Assembly: GCA_964496475.1 (NCBI GenBank)
Contig: CAZBZS010000016.1
Location: forward strand, 1-44,160
DNA from: JASLPR01 sp964496475
GTDB taxonomy: Bacteria; Chloroflexota; UBA11872; VXNJ01
Reading direction: 5' to 3'
Length of the DNA stretch: 44,160 bases
Shown: piece by piece, positions 17,493 through 26,145 of the stretch
Layout: each line of letters starts with the position of its first letter
Position numbering within the stretch: position 1 is the stretch's first letter
Translations under genes and position numbers: made by a program
The notes under the pieces: generated by a model
What the model saw: the letters and a program-made list of their open reading frames with translations, nothing else
Told to the model about the DNA's origin: nothing
The model's database searches: none

Positions 17493-20338
17493 TCTTCCGC
17501 CCCGCGTCTCAGTTCGGCGAAGATCCCAGGCGCGGCAGCCTTGAGCCGGCCGTTTCCGGAAACGGCGCTGGACCCGGCGGTGAGTACCAGGTGGCGGTCG
17601 AAGTCGGCGGAGTCGAAATCGTCGCATCCGGCGAGCACGATGACCTGCGCGAAGGTGTCTCGCAGCAGACCCTCTCGCAGGACGGCCGAAATCCTCGCCC
17701 GGCGTTCAGGGTCGGACCCGAGGGCAGCCTCGTCGACGAGCATGAAAGCCGGTCCGCCGGGGGAGGAGGGGCCGCCGGCGGTGATGGCTTCGGCGAGACG
17801 CAGGGCAAGACCGACCTGCCGGCGTGTGCCGAAGGCCAGGGTAGCCAGCGGGGCCCAACCACCGGCGGCCTCGTCCCAGAGCTCAACGCCGCAGGGACGG
17901 GCGAAACGCAGGTCGAAATAGCGATCCCCGGTCACGATGGGCAGGAGGGTGCGGGCATTTTGTAAGGTTTTAGGCACGGCCTTGGCCCGCATGCGCTCCT
18001 GCGCGCGGCCAGCGATCTCACTGGCCCGCAGGCGGACGCCGATGCGGCGTTCAAGCTCCTCGGCGCGGGACCGCTCCACGTCGAGACGGACCTGCGTGCG
18101 GAGCTCGCCCAGACGCTGTTCGCGCGACTCGACCGAGCGTTCGGCCTCAGCGAGCTTCTGCTCAACCTGCTGGATTTCCAGTTTCACCCGCTGGTCCTCG
18201 ACGCTGGTGACGGTACGCAGCCCGGGAAGGCTGAAGTTCATTGAGGCTTCTATGTCACCCCGGTTGAGGGTCGAGCCCGCGGCTTCGACCATCTCGGCGA
18301 GACGCTCGACCGCCTGATTTTGTTTTCGTTTCACCACGTCCAGCGCCAGTTCGCCGGATGAAATCTGCGACGCGATCTCGGTGATGGCGCGATTCAAGGA
18401 GATGGCGTCCTGCCGACTCAGGGCGGCGGCTGAGTCCTGCCGCAGCTTTTCCAGGTGCTCGGGCAGAGGGGAGGCGCCATCCTCGAATCGCTCGGGCCAT
18501 ATTTCCCGCAGCTGGGTCATGAGCTCGGCGACGGTTTCGAAGACCCCTTCGCGCTCGGCCCGGAGGCGGTCCAATTCGCGTTCCAGCTCCGGTTGCCTGG
18601 CGGCGCCTTCTTTGAAAGCCGGGAGGCTACGTTGGATTTCGTCCCGCTCGCTCCGGAGGGTCGCGAGTTCCGGAGGCTCGTCGCCGGTACCGGCGGCGGC
18701 GCGTAGCGAGCCAGCCGCACGCTGGAGGGCAGCCTCGATGCCGCTTTCCAATTCGGACAGCTGGTTGCGGTCGAGCCCGGCTTCAAGCTGCTTGATGCTT
18801 TCATCCAACCGGGTGGCGCGGACGATAACACTGACGAGGTTCTGGTCGGTCACACGGAGGGATTCTTCGGCCGGGATGGCGGCGTTAGCCGGAGCCGTGC
18901 CGGAGGTGGGGGCGTCGATGCCGGCGGATTGCACCAGGGCCAGCGCGGCGGCGATGTCGATCGGTATCTCGAACTCGTTGGCACGCAGGGCGGATTCGAT
19001 CTCGACCCGTTCTTCCAACCGGGAGATCGCGGGGGCGGCGTCAGGGTCCGTAGCCACAGAATCCGCCGAGCCCCGAAGCCGCGACATAGCCCGGGAGACC
19101 ATGCCGCCGGGGGAGAAGCGGGATCCAGCCTTTGAGGCTAGGAGGTGATCGACATCCACGCCGAAGGTCTCGATCCAAGCCGTCCAGAGGCGGCGGGCGC
19201 TGATGAGGGAGGTATCGGGGGGGGGGCCAGCCAAGTTGCGGCGGATGCCCGCGAGTTCGGATTCGATCGAAGTGCGTGCGTCGGCCAGCGTGGCGCGCTG
19301 CTTGCGGAAACGCTCAAGCTCGGTGAGGCTCGCTGTTAGCTGGTCCCGACGATGCTGGAGATCGGCCCGCTCCAGACCGGATTTTTCGGCCGCCTCCAGG
19401 TGGGCAAGGACCTGCTCGATGATTTCGGCCCGGGCGCGGGCCCGGGCGGCGTCGCGGTCCGACTGCCAGGCGGCGTCGAGGGCGGCCTGCTGTTTTCGCA
19501 GGCGCTCGTCCACTTTCGCATGAGCGTCGTGGGCGGTCTGGATGGCATCGACCACGGTGATAGTGGCAGACTGGCGTTCGGCGAGTTCAAGATCCTGCCG
19601 CAGCCCATCGCGGGATTCGTTGAGGCCGCTGAGCCGGGCCTGCACGGAGAGCACTTCGGCGGCGCTGGCGATGTGCTGGTCACGCAGCCCGGCGATGTGG
19701 ATGAGCCGCAGGCGCTGGTCCAGCTCCGTCCGACGGAGGTTCAGTTCCCCTAGGCGGGCGGAATCCTCGGCCAGTTCGATGCGCTGCTGTGCCTGCGCGA
19801 GCCCTTCGCGCAGTTTGGAGACGTCGGCCAGGTCGCCCCGGGTGCGGCTGATTTCCTTGCGCTCGACGACGGTGGGGCGGCTGGACGTGGTCCGGCTGGC
19901 GACGGTCGGGCTGAGTTCCAGCTCGCGCAGGAAGCTCACCCGGGCAAGCCCGGCCGCGTCCAGGCCGAAGGTCTTCGCCAGCTCCTCCTGGACTTCCGCC
20001 TCGGTCTCAAGCTCGTGGCTCTGGAAGCGCCGCTCCAGCTTGAACCGGACGGTGGCCGGGCCGTGGCAGGGAACGGTGCGCTCCAGAACGCCGAAGGCGT
20101 CGTCGCCGGCGAAGTCCACGGTCACGGTGGTCTCCTCCTCGCCGCGCCGGACCAGCCGGCGGGCGGGCACACCACCGGGGCAGGTACCAGCGAAGGCGAA
20201 GTAAATGGCGTCGAGGAGGCTGGTTTTGCCGGACTCGTTGGCGCCCTCGATGAGGAAGGAGCAGCGGCCGGGGAAGTGAATTTCCAGCTCGGTCAGCGCT
20301 TTGAAGTTGTGGCAGCGGACCGATTGCAGGACGATCAC
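17489..20338 (-). CDS. SbcC/YhaN-like coiled-coil ATPase without zinc hook
   Basis: A 949-residue Rad50/SMC-type ABC ATPase. The N-terminus has SVRCHNFKALTELEIHFPG and Walker A EGANESGKTS (31-40), the NExGKS form seen in YhaN. Long coiled coils run from about 165 to 400 and 520 to 800. The C-terminal lobe has FGTRRQVGLALRLAEAI (signature region, about 830-846), Walker B FMLVDEAALGSD (about 860-871) and a final VIVLAGCDDFDSADF. No CxxC occurs in the central region, so the zinc hook of SbcC/Rad50 is absent, as in YhaN. A run of ten G bases at 19217-19226 encodes Pro-Pro-Pro. GTG 20338 overlaps the phosphoesterase TGA. It probably works on DNA or DNA ends with that partner, but the partner's active site is degraded. 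Confidence 0.85.
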   Translation of the reverse strand: MIVLQSVRCHNFKALTELEIHFPGRCSFLIEGANESGKTSLLDAIYFAFAGTCPGGVPARRLVRRGEEETTVTVDFAGDDAFGVLERTVPCHGPATVRFKLERRFQSHELETEAEVQEELAKTFGLDAAGLARVSFLRELELSPTVASRTTSSRPTVVERKEISRTRGDLADVSKLREGLAQAQQRIELAEDSARLGELNLRRTELDQRLRLIHIAGLRDQHIASAAEVLSVQARLSGLNESRDGLRQDLELAERQSATITVVDAIQTAHDAHAKVDERLRKQQAALDAAWQSDRDAARARARAEIIEQVLAHLEAAEKSGLERADLQHRRDQLTASLTELERFRKQRATLADARTSIESELAGIRRNLAGPPPDTSLISARRLWTAWIETFGVDVDHLLASKAGSRFSPGGMVSRAMSRLRGSADSVATDPDAAPAISRLEERVEIESALRANEFEIPIDIAAALALVQSAGIDAPTSGTAPANAAIPAEESLRVTDQNLVSVIVRATRLDESIKQLEAGLDRNQLSELESGIEAALQRAAGSLRAAAGTGDEPPELATLRSERDEIQRSLPAFKEGAARQPELERELDRLRAEREGVFETVAELMTQLREIWPERFEDGASPLPEHLEKLRQDSAAALSRQDAISLNRAITEIASQISSGELALDVVKRKQNQAVERLAEMVEAAGSTLNRGDIEASMNFSLPGLRTVTSVEDQRVKLEIQQVEQKLAEAERSVESREQRLGELRTQVRLDVERSRAEELERRIGVRLRASEIAGRAQERMRAKAVPKTLQNARTLLPIVTGDRYFDLRFARPCGVELWDEAAGGWAPLATLAFGTRRQVGLALRLAEAITAGGPSSPGGPAFMLVDEAALGSDPERRARISAVLREGLLRDTFAQVIVLAGCDDFDSADFDRHLVLTAGSSAVSGNGRLKAAAPGIFAELRRGAED

Positions 20339-21504
20339 GAGCGGCCACCCGGCTCCGGGCGCGCGCCCAGTACACGACGGAGGGTGTTGAGGGCCATGTC
20401 GCCGGCTTCGTCGGCCTCACCATCTTCGGAGGCTTCCGCCTTCACAGCGCGGGACATCTCGTCGAGGGCAGAAAGGTGGCCGGGACCGGAGTCGAGGGCG
20501 TCGTCCCCGATGCGCAGTCCGGTCAGATCAAGCTCAAACCCGGCGGCCACGGATTTCGCCCAACGAGCGACGCCGGCCAGGCCGGACGTTCGCAGGGTTT
20601 CGGGATCGCTCCTGCCGGTGATCCGCAGCACGATTTCGGCTTCGGAATCCAGGAACGGCTCGGTGTGTCCACGGATGAGAGCGGGGGCGGCGGCGTCGTT
20701 GAGCAGGCTGGCGGGGATCTCGACCAGCCGGCGGACGGCGCCGAGACCGGGGATGACGTCGATGTGTTCGAGTCCACGGCGGGAGATGTCGATTTCCAGA
20801 AAGCCGCCCGTGCCGTCGGCGATCCCGGGAGCGCCGGGGACGGCGATGGTGGTGCCGCCGGCGCGGCCGTGTATGGTGCGATCGCCGCCGCCAGCCACCA
20901 GCATGTCCACACCCAGCAGGGCCCGGGCCGAATCCAGATTGATGACGGCCTCGCGGCCACCTTCGCCGCCCATCCCTTCGACCGGGTAGTGAGTTACGAG
21001 CAGATGGAAGTCGGCTTCGTTGGCGTAATCGAGCCGGTGGAGGGGTCCGCCGTTGGCCGATCCGGGCGTCCAGGGCAGGCTGGAGACATGCAGGATGATC
21101 TTGCCGACTTCAATGTCGGTGGGCTGTGCTTCGGCCAGAACGTCGAGCAATCGCAGATCGCGGAGCAGATCCAACGGCGATATCTCACCATCCTGCGCGG
21201 TGTCGCGGTCGCCAGGTATGGCGAGCACGGCGATGCCGTGCTCGCTCAGGCGGGTGAGTTGCTGGGCGGCCAGGAGCAGATCGCCGGGGAGCGGGGCGGG
21301 GCCGGCGAAGAGGTCGCCGGCGATGATTACCAGTCCGGCCCGAGAGTCGATGGCGTGGCTGGCGACCTGGATAAGACCGACCTGGAGCCGGCGACGGCGA
21401 TTCCTAGTCTGGGCGGCGGGAGTGCCGGGCGGAATCCCGCCGAGGCCGAAATTCGCGCTCAGAATTATCCTGAGCTCGGATTCTCTCTGTGAAAAAATCT
21501 GCAC
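20335..21504 (-). CDS. SbcD/YhaO-like metallophosphoesterase homologue with degenerate active site
   Basis: A 389-residue protein with the Mre11/SbcD/YhaO layout, yet most metal ligands are replaced. Motif I (normally DxH in TSDWHLG) reads SANFGLG; motif III (GNHD) reads PGDRD; motif V (GHIH) reads GGGDRT. Motif II VIIAGDLF (Asp64) and motif IV LLVTHYP (His172) are kept. Phosphodiester hydrolysis is therefore doubtful, and a structural or DNA-binding role is more likely. A C-terminal capping part after residue 250 has helical, acidic content (EASEDGEADEAGD). GTG 21504 is the only plausible start; no ribosome site is visible. It is the first gene of the operon and overlaps the ATPase gene by 4 bases, the usual order for SbcDC and YhaON pairs. 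Confidence 0.78.
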   Translation of the reverse strand: MQIFSQRESELRIILSANFGLGGIPPGTPAAQTRNRRRRLQVGLIQVASHAIDSRAGLVIIAGDLFAGPAPLPGDLLLAAQQLTRLSEHGIAVLAIPGDRDTAQDGEISPLDLLRDLRLLDVLAEAQPTDIEVGKIILHVSSLPWTPGSANGGPLHRLDYANEADFHLLVTHYPVEGMGGEGGREAVINLDSARALLGVDMLVAGGGDRTIHGRAGGTTIAVPGAPGIADGTGGFLEIDISRRGLEHIDVIPGLGAVRRLVEIPASLLNDAAAPALIRGHTEPFLDSEAEIVLRITGRSDPETLRTSGLAGVARWAKSVAAGFELDLTGLRIGDDALDSGPGHLSALDEMSRAVKAEASEDGEADEAGDMALNTLRRVLGARPEPGGRS

Positions 21505-21740
21505 CGGGAGGCCGTGAATCCTTGTGTCGCCTCCCCAGACAACTTGACAGAATGTTACCAGCCGTCTTCAAGGGAGACAAGGTGCGAAACGGTCGTTTTG
21601 CGGTGACGAAAAGGGGAGATTTACCCTGCTAGACTTCGCCGCATGATCGTCAGGGAAGCCGACGGCGCGTTTCCCTCCGCCCCCGGAAGCCCATCAGCCT
21701 GGTCAAATTACGAGCGAATATACGCAAGCTAAGCGGCTAT
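21505..21740. promoter_or_regulatory. Divergent promoter region, phosphoesterase operon / hisC
   Basis: A 236-base spacer, low in coding signal at first. On the plus strand TTGACA at 21544-21549 is a perfect -35 box, but the -10 at 17 bases (TTCAAG) is poor. TAGACT at 21630-21635 is a -10-like box nearer hisC without a partner. The arms CTTGA/TCAAG (21543-21571) form a loose inverted repeat. The last 40 bases very probably already encode the HisC N-terminus. Confidence 0.35.
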
Positions 21741-22766
21741 GTGCCGGGCCGGCAGCCATCCAGCGGCGACTGGATCAAGCTCAACACGAACGAGAGCCCG
21801 GAGGCGTCACCGGCGGCGGTTCGGGCCCTGGCCGGGCTGGACGGCGACTGGCTGCGGCGCTATCCCGACCCAACTTCGGAAGGTCTGCGGGAGCGGCTGG
21901 CGGAGCGCTTCAGGTTGGAACTCGGGCAGGTGGTGGTGGGAAACGGCGCGGACGACATCATCAATCTGCTGATTCGGGTGACTTGCGATCCGGGCGATAC
22001 GGTTGTGACCACCAATCCCGCCTACGCCCTGTACTCGATCCTGGCGGACATCCAGGACGTGGCGGTGCAGGCAACACCGTTGGGAGCGCATTTCAGCCTG
22101 CCGATCGACGCTCTCAAGCACGCCGGGGGGGCGATTACGTTCATCACCAGCCCCAACAACCCGGCGGGCACAGCCTATCCGCCGGAGCAGGCGGCGGAGC
22201 TGGCGGCGGCGGGCGCCAACCTGGTGGCGGTGGACGAGGCCTACGCCGAGTTCGCCGAAAACGATTGCCTGGAGTTGCTGGATCGATTCGAGAACGTATG
22301 CATCATCCGCACGTTTTCCAAGGCGTACGGACTGGCGGGACTGCGGATCGGGTACTTGTTGGGTCCCCCAAACCTAGTCGCGGCGCTGCTAAAGATAAAA
22401 GACTCGTACAACGTCAACCGGGCGGGGCAGATTGCGGCGGAGGCGGCGCTGGCGGACGGCGAGTGGGCGGAGGCGATGTGGGCGGGGGTGCGGCGGCGGC
22501 GGGAATGGCTGACGGGAGCGCTGGTCGGGCTGGGGCTCAGAGTGCACCCTTCGCAGGCAAACTTCCTCCTGGTCGATTTCGGGGACGCCTCGGCGGTGGC
22601 GGTGCAGCAGGGGCTGGAGGATCGCCGTATCCTGGTGCGCCGTCTGGGCGGCACGCCCGAGACGGAAAACGCCCTGCGCATTACGATCGGTACGGAGGCG
22701 GAGTTGCAGCGCCTGGTCGAAGCAATAGGCGAGTGCCTTCAGGCTGCCGGCGAGTCCCGCCGGTGA
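21741..22766 (+). CDS. hisC: Histidinol-phosphate aminotransferase
   Basis: Transaminates imidazole acetol phosphate with glutamate in histidine synthesis. Motifs are IKLNTNESPEASP, YPDPTSEGLRERLA, GNGADDIINLLI, SPNNPAGTAYP, VAVDEAYAEFAE, the PLP-lysine motif RTFSKAYGLAGLRIGY and ALRITIGTEAE. Coordinates give the first canonical start, GTG 21741. However, the same frame reads ISLVKLRANIRKLSGY directly before it, which is the normal HisC N-terminus. The true start is probably CTG 21699, with GGAAG 9 bases upstream; no ATG, GTG or TTG exists in frame between the stop at 21630 and 21741. It stands apart from other his genes, diverging from the ATPase operon. Confidence 0.92.
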   Translation: MPGRQPSSGDWIKLNTNESPEASPAAVRALAGLDGDWLRRYPDPTSEGLRERLAERFRLELGQVVVGNGADDIINLLIRVTCDPGDTVVTTNPAYALYSILADIQDVAVQATPLGAHFSLPIDALKHAGGAITFITSPNNPAGTAYPPEQAAELAAAGANLVAVDEAYAEFAENDCLELLDRFENVCIIRTFSKAYGLAGLRIGYLLGPPNLVAALLKIKDSYNVNRAGQIAAEAALADGEWAEAMWAGVRRRREWLTGALVGLGLRVHPSQANFLLVDFGDASAVAVQQGLEDRRILVRRLGGTPETENALRITIGTEAELQRLVEAIGECLQAAGESRR

Positions 22767-23127
22767 GCCGCACTCTTGCCTTGCCCCGAAGGGTTACGTA
22801 GAATTCCTGCCGGTTCTAGTGTCGCAGTTTGCCGGGATCATCCTGCCGAAACTTCCCCAGAGCACCAACGCCGCCGGCGTACGCCCGTGACTCCTCATCG
22901 GGCCATCGGGTCGATACCTGATTTTTGGCGGCTTCGCGGCGCGGTCGAGGTTAGCGTCGATTCCGCCGCAGACCTTGCAGCGTTATCGTTGCAAAATGTA
23001 CTAAGGAATTCGCGGATCCAATCCTATAACGGATTGTTTCCGCCGGTTGTATCCTCACGTCTCGCAATATCGCGACGGACGTGACATCTGCCAAGTACCT
23101 GGCAGTCACGTAGGAGTCTGAAAGAGC
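22767..23127. other. 361-bp intergenic region upstream of hppA
   Basis: No gene supported; an open frame at 22776-23084 has no family features. The second half is AT-richer and contains TATAAC (23025-23030), a good -10 box, with no clear -35 at the right distance. If used, it gives an hppA leader of about 90 bases. A terminator for hisC was not seen. Confidence 0.4.
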
Positions 23128-25242
23128 ATGATCTGGATCGTCCCGCTCTCTGTACTAGTAGCGCTTTTGTTCGCCGGCTACCTCACCTGGGACGTGCTTC
23201 GGCGCGACAAAGGCACGGCGGAGGCGCAGGAAATCGGCGGGTTTATCTACGAAGGGGCAGTCGCGTTCATCAAGCGCCAGTACCGCACGATCGCGATGAT
23301 GTCGATCGTGGTGGCGGTGGTGCTGGCGGCGGTGGTGGGGGCGTTCGGGACGGAAGAGCCGCCCGGCCTCGAGCCGATAGAGGGCTGGGAGCTAGCGTGG
23401 CGCACCGGGATCGCGTTCTTTGTGGGAGCGCTGAGCTCGGCGGTGGCGGGCATCATCGGCTTGATCGCGGCGGTGAAGACCAACATTCGCACCGCCTCGG
23501 CGGCCAGCCGCTCGCTGGGCGAGGCCGTCATGGTTTCGCTGCGAGGCGGAGCCATCTCCGGCATTCTGGTGGTGGCGATGAGCCTGCTGGGGGTCTACGC
23601 CCTATTCATGCTCTTCGGCGGCGGCGATCACCCGGAGGCCGCGCCGTTCCTGATAGTCGGGTACGGCTTTGGGGCCAGCTTCGTGGCGCTATTCGCCCAG
23701 CTCGGCGGGGGTATCTATACGAAAGCGGCCGACGTGGGCGCGGACCTGGTGGGGAAGGTCGAAGCCGGTATTCCCGAAGACGACCCGCGCAATGCGGCGG
23801 TGGTGGCCGACCTGGTGGGCGACAACGTCGGCGACTGCGCCGGTCGTGGCGCCGACCTATTCGAGTCCACGGCGGCGGAGAGCATCGGGGCCATGATCCT
23901 TGGGGTCGCGCTCTCGGTGGCGAGCGGCGAAGTGGCGTGGATCTTTTTCCCGCTGGTGGTGCGCGGATTGGGGCTGATCGCCTCCATAGCCGGCCTGCTC
24001 TCGATTCGCCCCGGAGCGGTTAGCGACCCGCAACGGGCGCTGGACGTGGGATTCTGGGTTTCGGCGATTCTCTCGGTAGCGGGGATGGCCTTCGCGGTGG
24101 TGGTGATGCTGGGCAGCTGGTGGTTCTTCCTGGCGGGGCTGGTCGGAATCCTGACGAGCGTCGCTTTCGTGTACATCACCCAGTACTACACGGCCGGAAC
24201 ATGGCGGCCGGTGCAGGAGATCGTGGAGGCGTCCAGGACCGGCCCGGCGACGAACATCATCGCCGGCCTGGCAATCGGATTTGAAAACACGGCCATCCCG
24301 ATTATCACAATCTCCCTAGCGCTCGGAGGCTCCTTCTGGCTCGGTGTGCAGGGCGTCGCGGATCTCGGCCTTGATGAGAAGGTCGGGTATTTGCAGGCGG
24401 GTGTGTTCGGCACGGCGGTGGCGACGATGGGCATGCTGATGAGCGCAGCCTACATCCTGGCGATGGACACGTTTGGCCCGATCGCGGACAACGCCGGCGG
24501 TATCGCCGAATTCTCCGAGGCCGGGGAAGACACGCGCCGGATCACGGATGAACTGGACGCGGTGGGCAACACGACGAAGGCGCTGACGAAGGGCTACGCG
24601 GTGGCCTCGGCAGCGCTGGCGGCGTTCCTGCTGTTCAGCGCTTACCTGGAGAAGGCCGGTATCGAACAGGTGGACCTGGCCAAGGTGGAGGTCTTCATCG
24701 CGGCAATGCTCGGGGCGATGCTGGTGTTCCTGTTCAGCTCGCTGGCCATTCGCGCCGTGGGTCGGGCTTCAAGCGCCATAATCGAAGAGGTGCGTCGCCA
24801 GTTCCGCGAACATCCGGGGATCATGGAACGAACCGAAAAGCCCGACTATCAGCGCGCGGTCGACATTGCGGCGTCATCGGCCCTCCGCAACATGGTGGCC
24901 CCGGGGATCCTGGCGGTCGCGATGCCCATCGCGGTGGGCCTCATCCTGCGGGCCGAAGCCATGGCCGGATTCCTGATGGTGGGGACCATCACCGGCGTCA
25001 TCATGGGCCTGGTGATGAATAACAGCGGCGGCGCCTGGGACAACGCCAAGAAGCTGGTCGAGCTGGGACTGGTGAAGGACAACGACGGCAACGTCATTGA
25101 CAAAGGCAGCCCCATCCACGATGCCACCGTCGTGGGGGACACAGTGGGCGACCCGTTCAAGGATACGGCCGGCCCATCCCTGCATGTGCTGGTGAAGCTG
25201 CTCAGCACGATCACCCTGGTACTCGCGCCCGTATTCATATAG
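23128..25242 (+). CDS. hppA: Membrane-bound proton-translocating pyrophosphatase, K+-independent type
   Basis: Hydrolyses pyrophosphate and pumps protons across the membrane. The 704-residue protein has about 15-16 membrane spans. Substrate-site blocks are GGGIYTKAADVGADLVGK and ADLVGDNVGDCAGRGADLF (Mg-pyrophosphate ligands), plus DTFGPIADNAGGIAEF and the C-terminal GGAWDNAKK and DTVGDPFKDTAGP. The ion-type marker GNTTKALTKGYA has Lys484 and Thr487 where K+-dependent enzymes have Ala and Gly. K+-independent H+ pumping is therefore predicted, and Na+ pumping is excluded by family rules. ATG 23128 follows a weak GGAG. A strong terminator follows at 25249. Confidence 0.97.
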   Translation: MIWIVPLSVLVALLFAGYLTWDVLRRDKGTAEAQEIGGFIYEGAVAFIKRQYRTIAMMSIVVAVVLAAVVGAFGTEEPPGLEPIEGWELAWRTGIAFFVGALSSAVAGIIGLIAAVKTNIRTASAASRSLGEAVMVSLRGGAISGILVVAMSLLGVYALFMLFGGGDHPEAAPFLIVGYGFGASFVALFAQLGGGIYTKAADVGADLVGKVEAGIPEDDPRNAAVVADLVGDNVGDCAGRGADLFESTAAESIGAMILGVALSVASGEVAWIFFPLVVRGLGLIASIAGLLSIRPGAVSDPQRALDVGFWVSAILSVAGMAFAVVVMLGSWWFFLAGLVGILTSVAFVYITQYYTAGTWRPVQEIVEASRTGPATNIIAGLAIGFENTAIPIITISLALGGSFWLGVQGVADLGLDEKVGYLQAGVFGTAVATMGMLMSAAYILAMDTFGPIADNAGGIAEFSEAGEDTRRITDELDAVGNTTKALTKGYAVASAALAAFLLFSAYLEKAGIEQVDLAKVEVFIAAMLGAMLVFLFSSLAIRAVGRASSAIIEEVRRQFREHPGIMERTEKPDYQRAVDIAASSALRNMVAPGILAVAMPIAVGLILRAEAMAGFLMVGTITGVIMGLVMNNSGGAWDNAKKLVELGLVKDNDGNVIDKGSPIHDATVVGDTVGDPFKDTAGPSLHVLVKLLSTITLVLAPVFI

Positions 25243-25248
25243 GTGAAT

Positions 25249-25310
25249 GAAACGGCCTCCCCCGGCAATCGAGGTCTATGATCTCGACCGGGGGCGCCGT
25301 TTCTATTTTC
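25249..25310 (+). terminator. Strong intrinsic terminator after hppA
   Basis: GAAACGGC (25249-25256) pairs with GCCGTTTC (25296-25303); inside it CCCCCGG pairs with CCGGGGG, and CGAG with CTCG. The interrupted stem is followed by TATTTTC. It lies 6 bases after the hppA stop and just before uppP, so it separates the two genes or attenuates transcription into uppP. Confidence 0.8.
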
Positions 25311-25353
25311 AGGGGGCCGTAGACCGCTGACCCCGACCGACTGGCTCGCGGCC

Positions 25354-26145
25354 GTGATCCTGGGAGCCGTCCAGGGCGTTACCGAATTCCTGCCGATCAG
25401 CAGTTCCGGACACCTGCTGCTGGTCCCGTGGGCGGTTGGGTGGGATTTGCCGCTGCTGAACGGACTCACGTTCGCGGTCGCAGTTCACGTGGGGACGGGA
25501 GTGGCGGCGTTTGCGGCGCTGGCGGGACAGTGGCGCAAACTGCTCAGAGAGGCGCTGGCGTCCGGAGGCCAGGGAAATGGAAGGTCGCGGCTTGCGGCCA
25601 TAGTTGTAGGAACCGCGATAGTGGGCATCATGGCCCTGTTCGCCGAGAGCGCGGTGGAGTCGGTGTTGCGCGAGCCGTGGATCGTGGCGACCGCGCTGAT
25701 CCTGGGAGGCGGGCTGCTTTACGCGGCCGATCGCCTGGCGGGCCCGGACGATGCCAGCGCTCGCGCCGGATTCTACGCTTGGCTGGGGGTGGCGATATCC
25801 CAGGTGGTGGCGCTAATTCCGGGCGTGTCGCGATCGGGTATTACCATCACGACCGCCCGGTTTCTGGGAATCGGACGGGTTCCGGCGGCGGTGTTTTCGT
25901 TTCAGCTGATGGGACCGATCATCCTAGCTGCAGCGCTGTGGCGGGGACGGGAATTTGTCCAGACCGATCCGACCGGCGACGATCTGGCCCTGCTGGCCGT
26001 GGCGGCGACGGTATCGGCGGTCACGGGGGCGCTGGCGGCGCGGCTGCTGCTGCGCTTCCTGGGACGCATCGGCCTGGGCCCGTTCACGCTGTATAGAGGG
26101 ATCGTGGGACTGGGAGCGCTGGGGCTAATTCTCGTCCGAATTTAG
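25354..26145 (+). CDS. uppP: Undecaprenyl-diphosphatase (UppP/BacA)
   Basis: Recycles the lipid carrier undecaprenyl diphosphate to the monophosphate for cell-envelope glycan synthesis; over-expression is known to give bacitracin resistance. The two signature regions are present: EFLPISSSGHLLLVPW and LIPGVSRSGITITTARFLGI (with the PGxSRSG catalytic block). About eight membrane segments follow. Coordinates give the canonical GTG 25354, which would cut the first helix in half. The frame continues upstream as LTPTDWLAA, matching the normal N-terminus, to a CTG at 25327 with AGGGGG 10 bases before it. That CTG is likely the real start; no ATG, GTG or TTG is in frame there. The hppA terminator lies directly upstream. 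Confidence 0.94.
   Translation: MILGAVQGVTEFLPISSSGHLLLVPWAVGWDLPLLNGLTFAVAVHVGTGVAAFAALAGQWRKLLREALASGGQGNGRSRLAAIVVGTAIVGIMALFAESAVESVLREPWIVATALILGGGLLYAADRLAGPDDASARAGFYAWLGVAISQVVALIPGVSRSGITITTARFLGIGRVPAAVFSFQLMGPIILAAALWRGREFVQTDPTGDDLALLAVAATVSAVTGALAARLLLRFLGRIGLGPFTLYRGIVGLGALGLILVRI

Noticed and set aside
22776..23084. 102-codon open frame upstream of hppA
   Set aside because: Composition is not protein-like (Arg/Pro/Ser mix), no ribosome site; likely chance in high-GC DNA.
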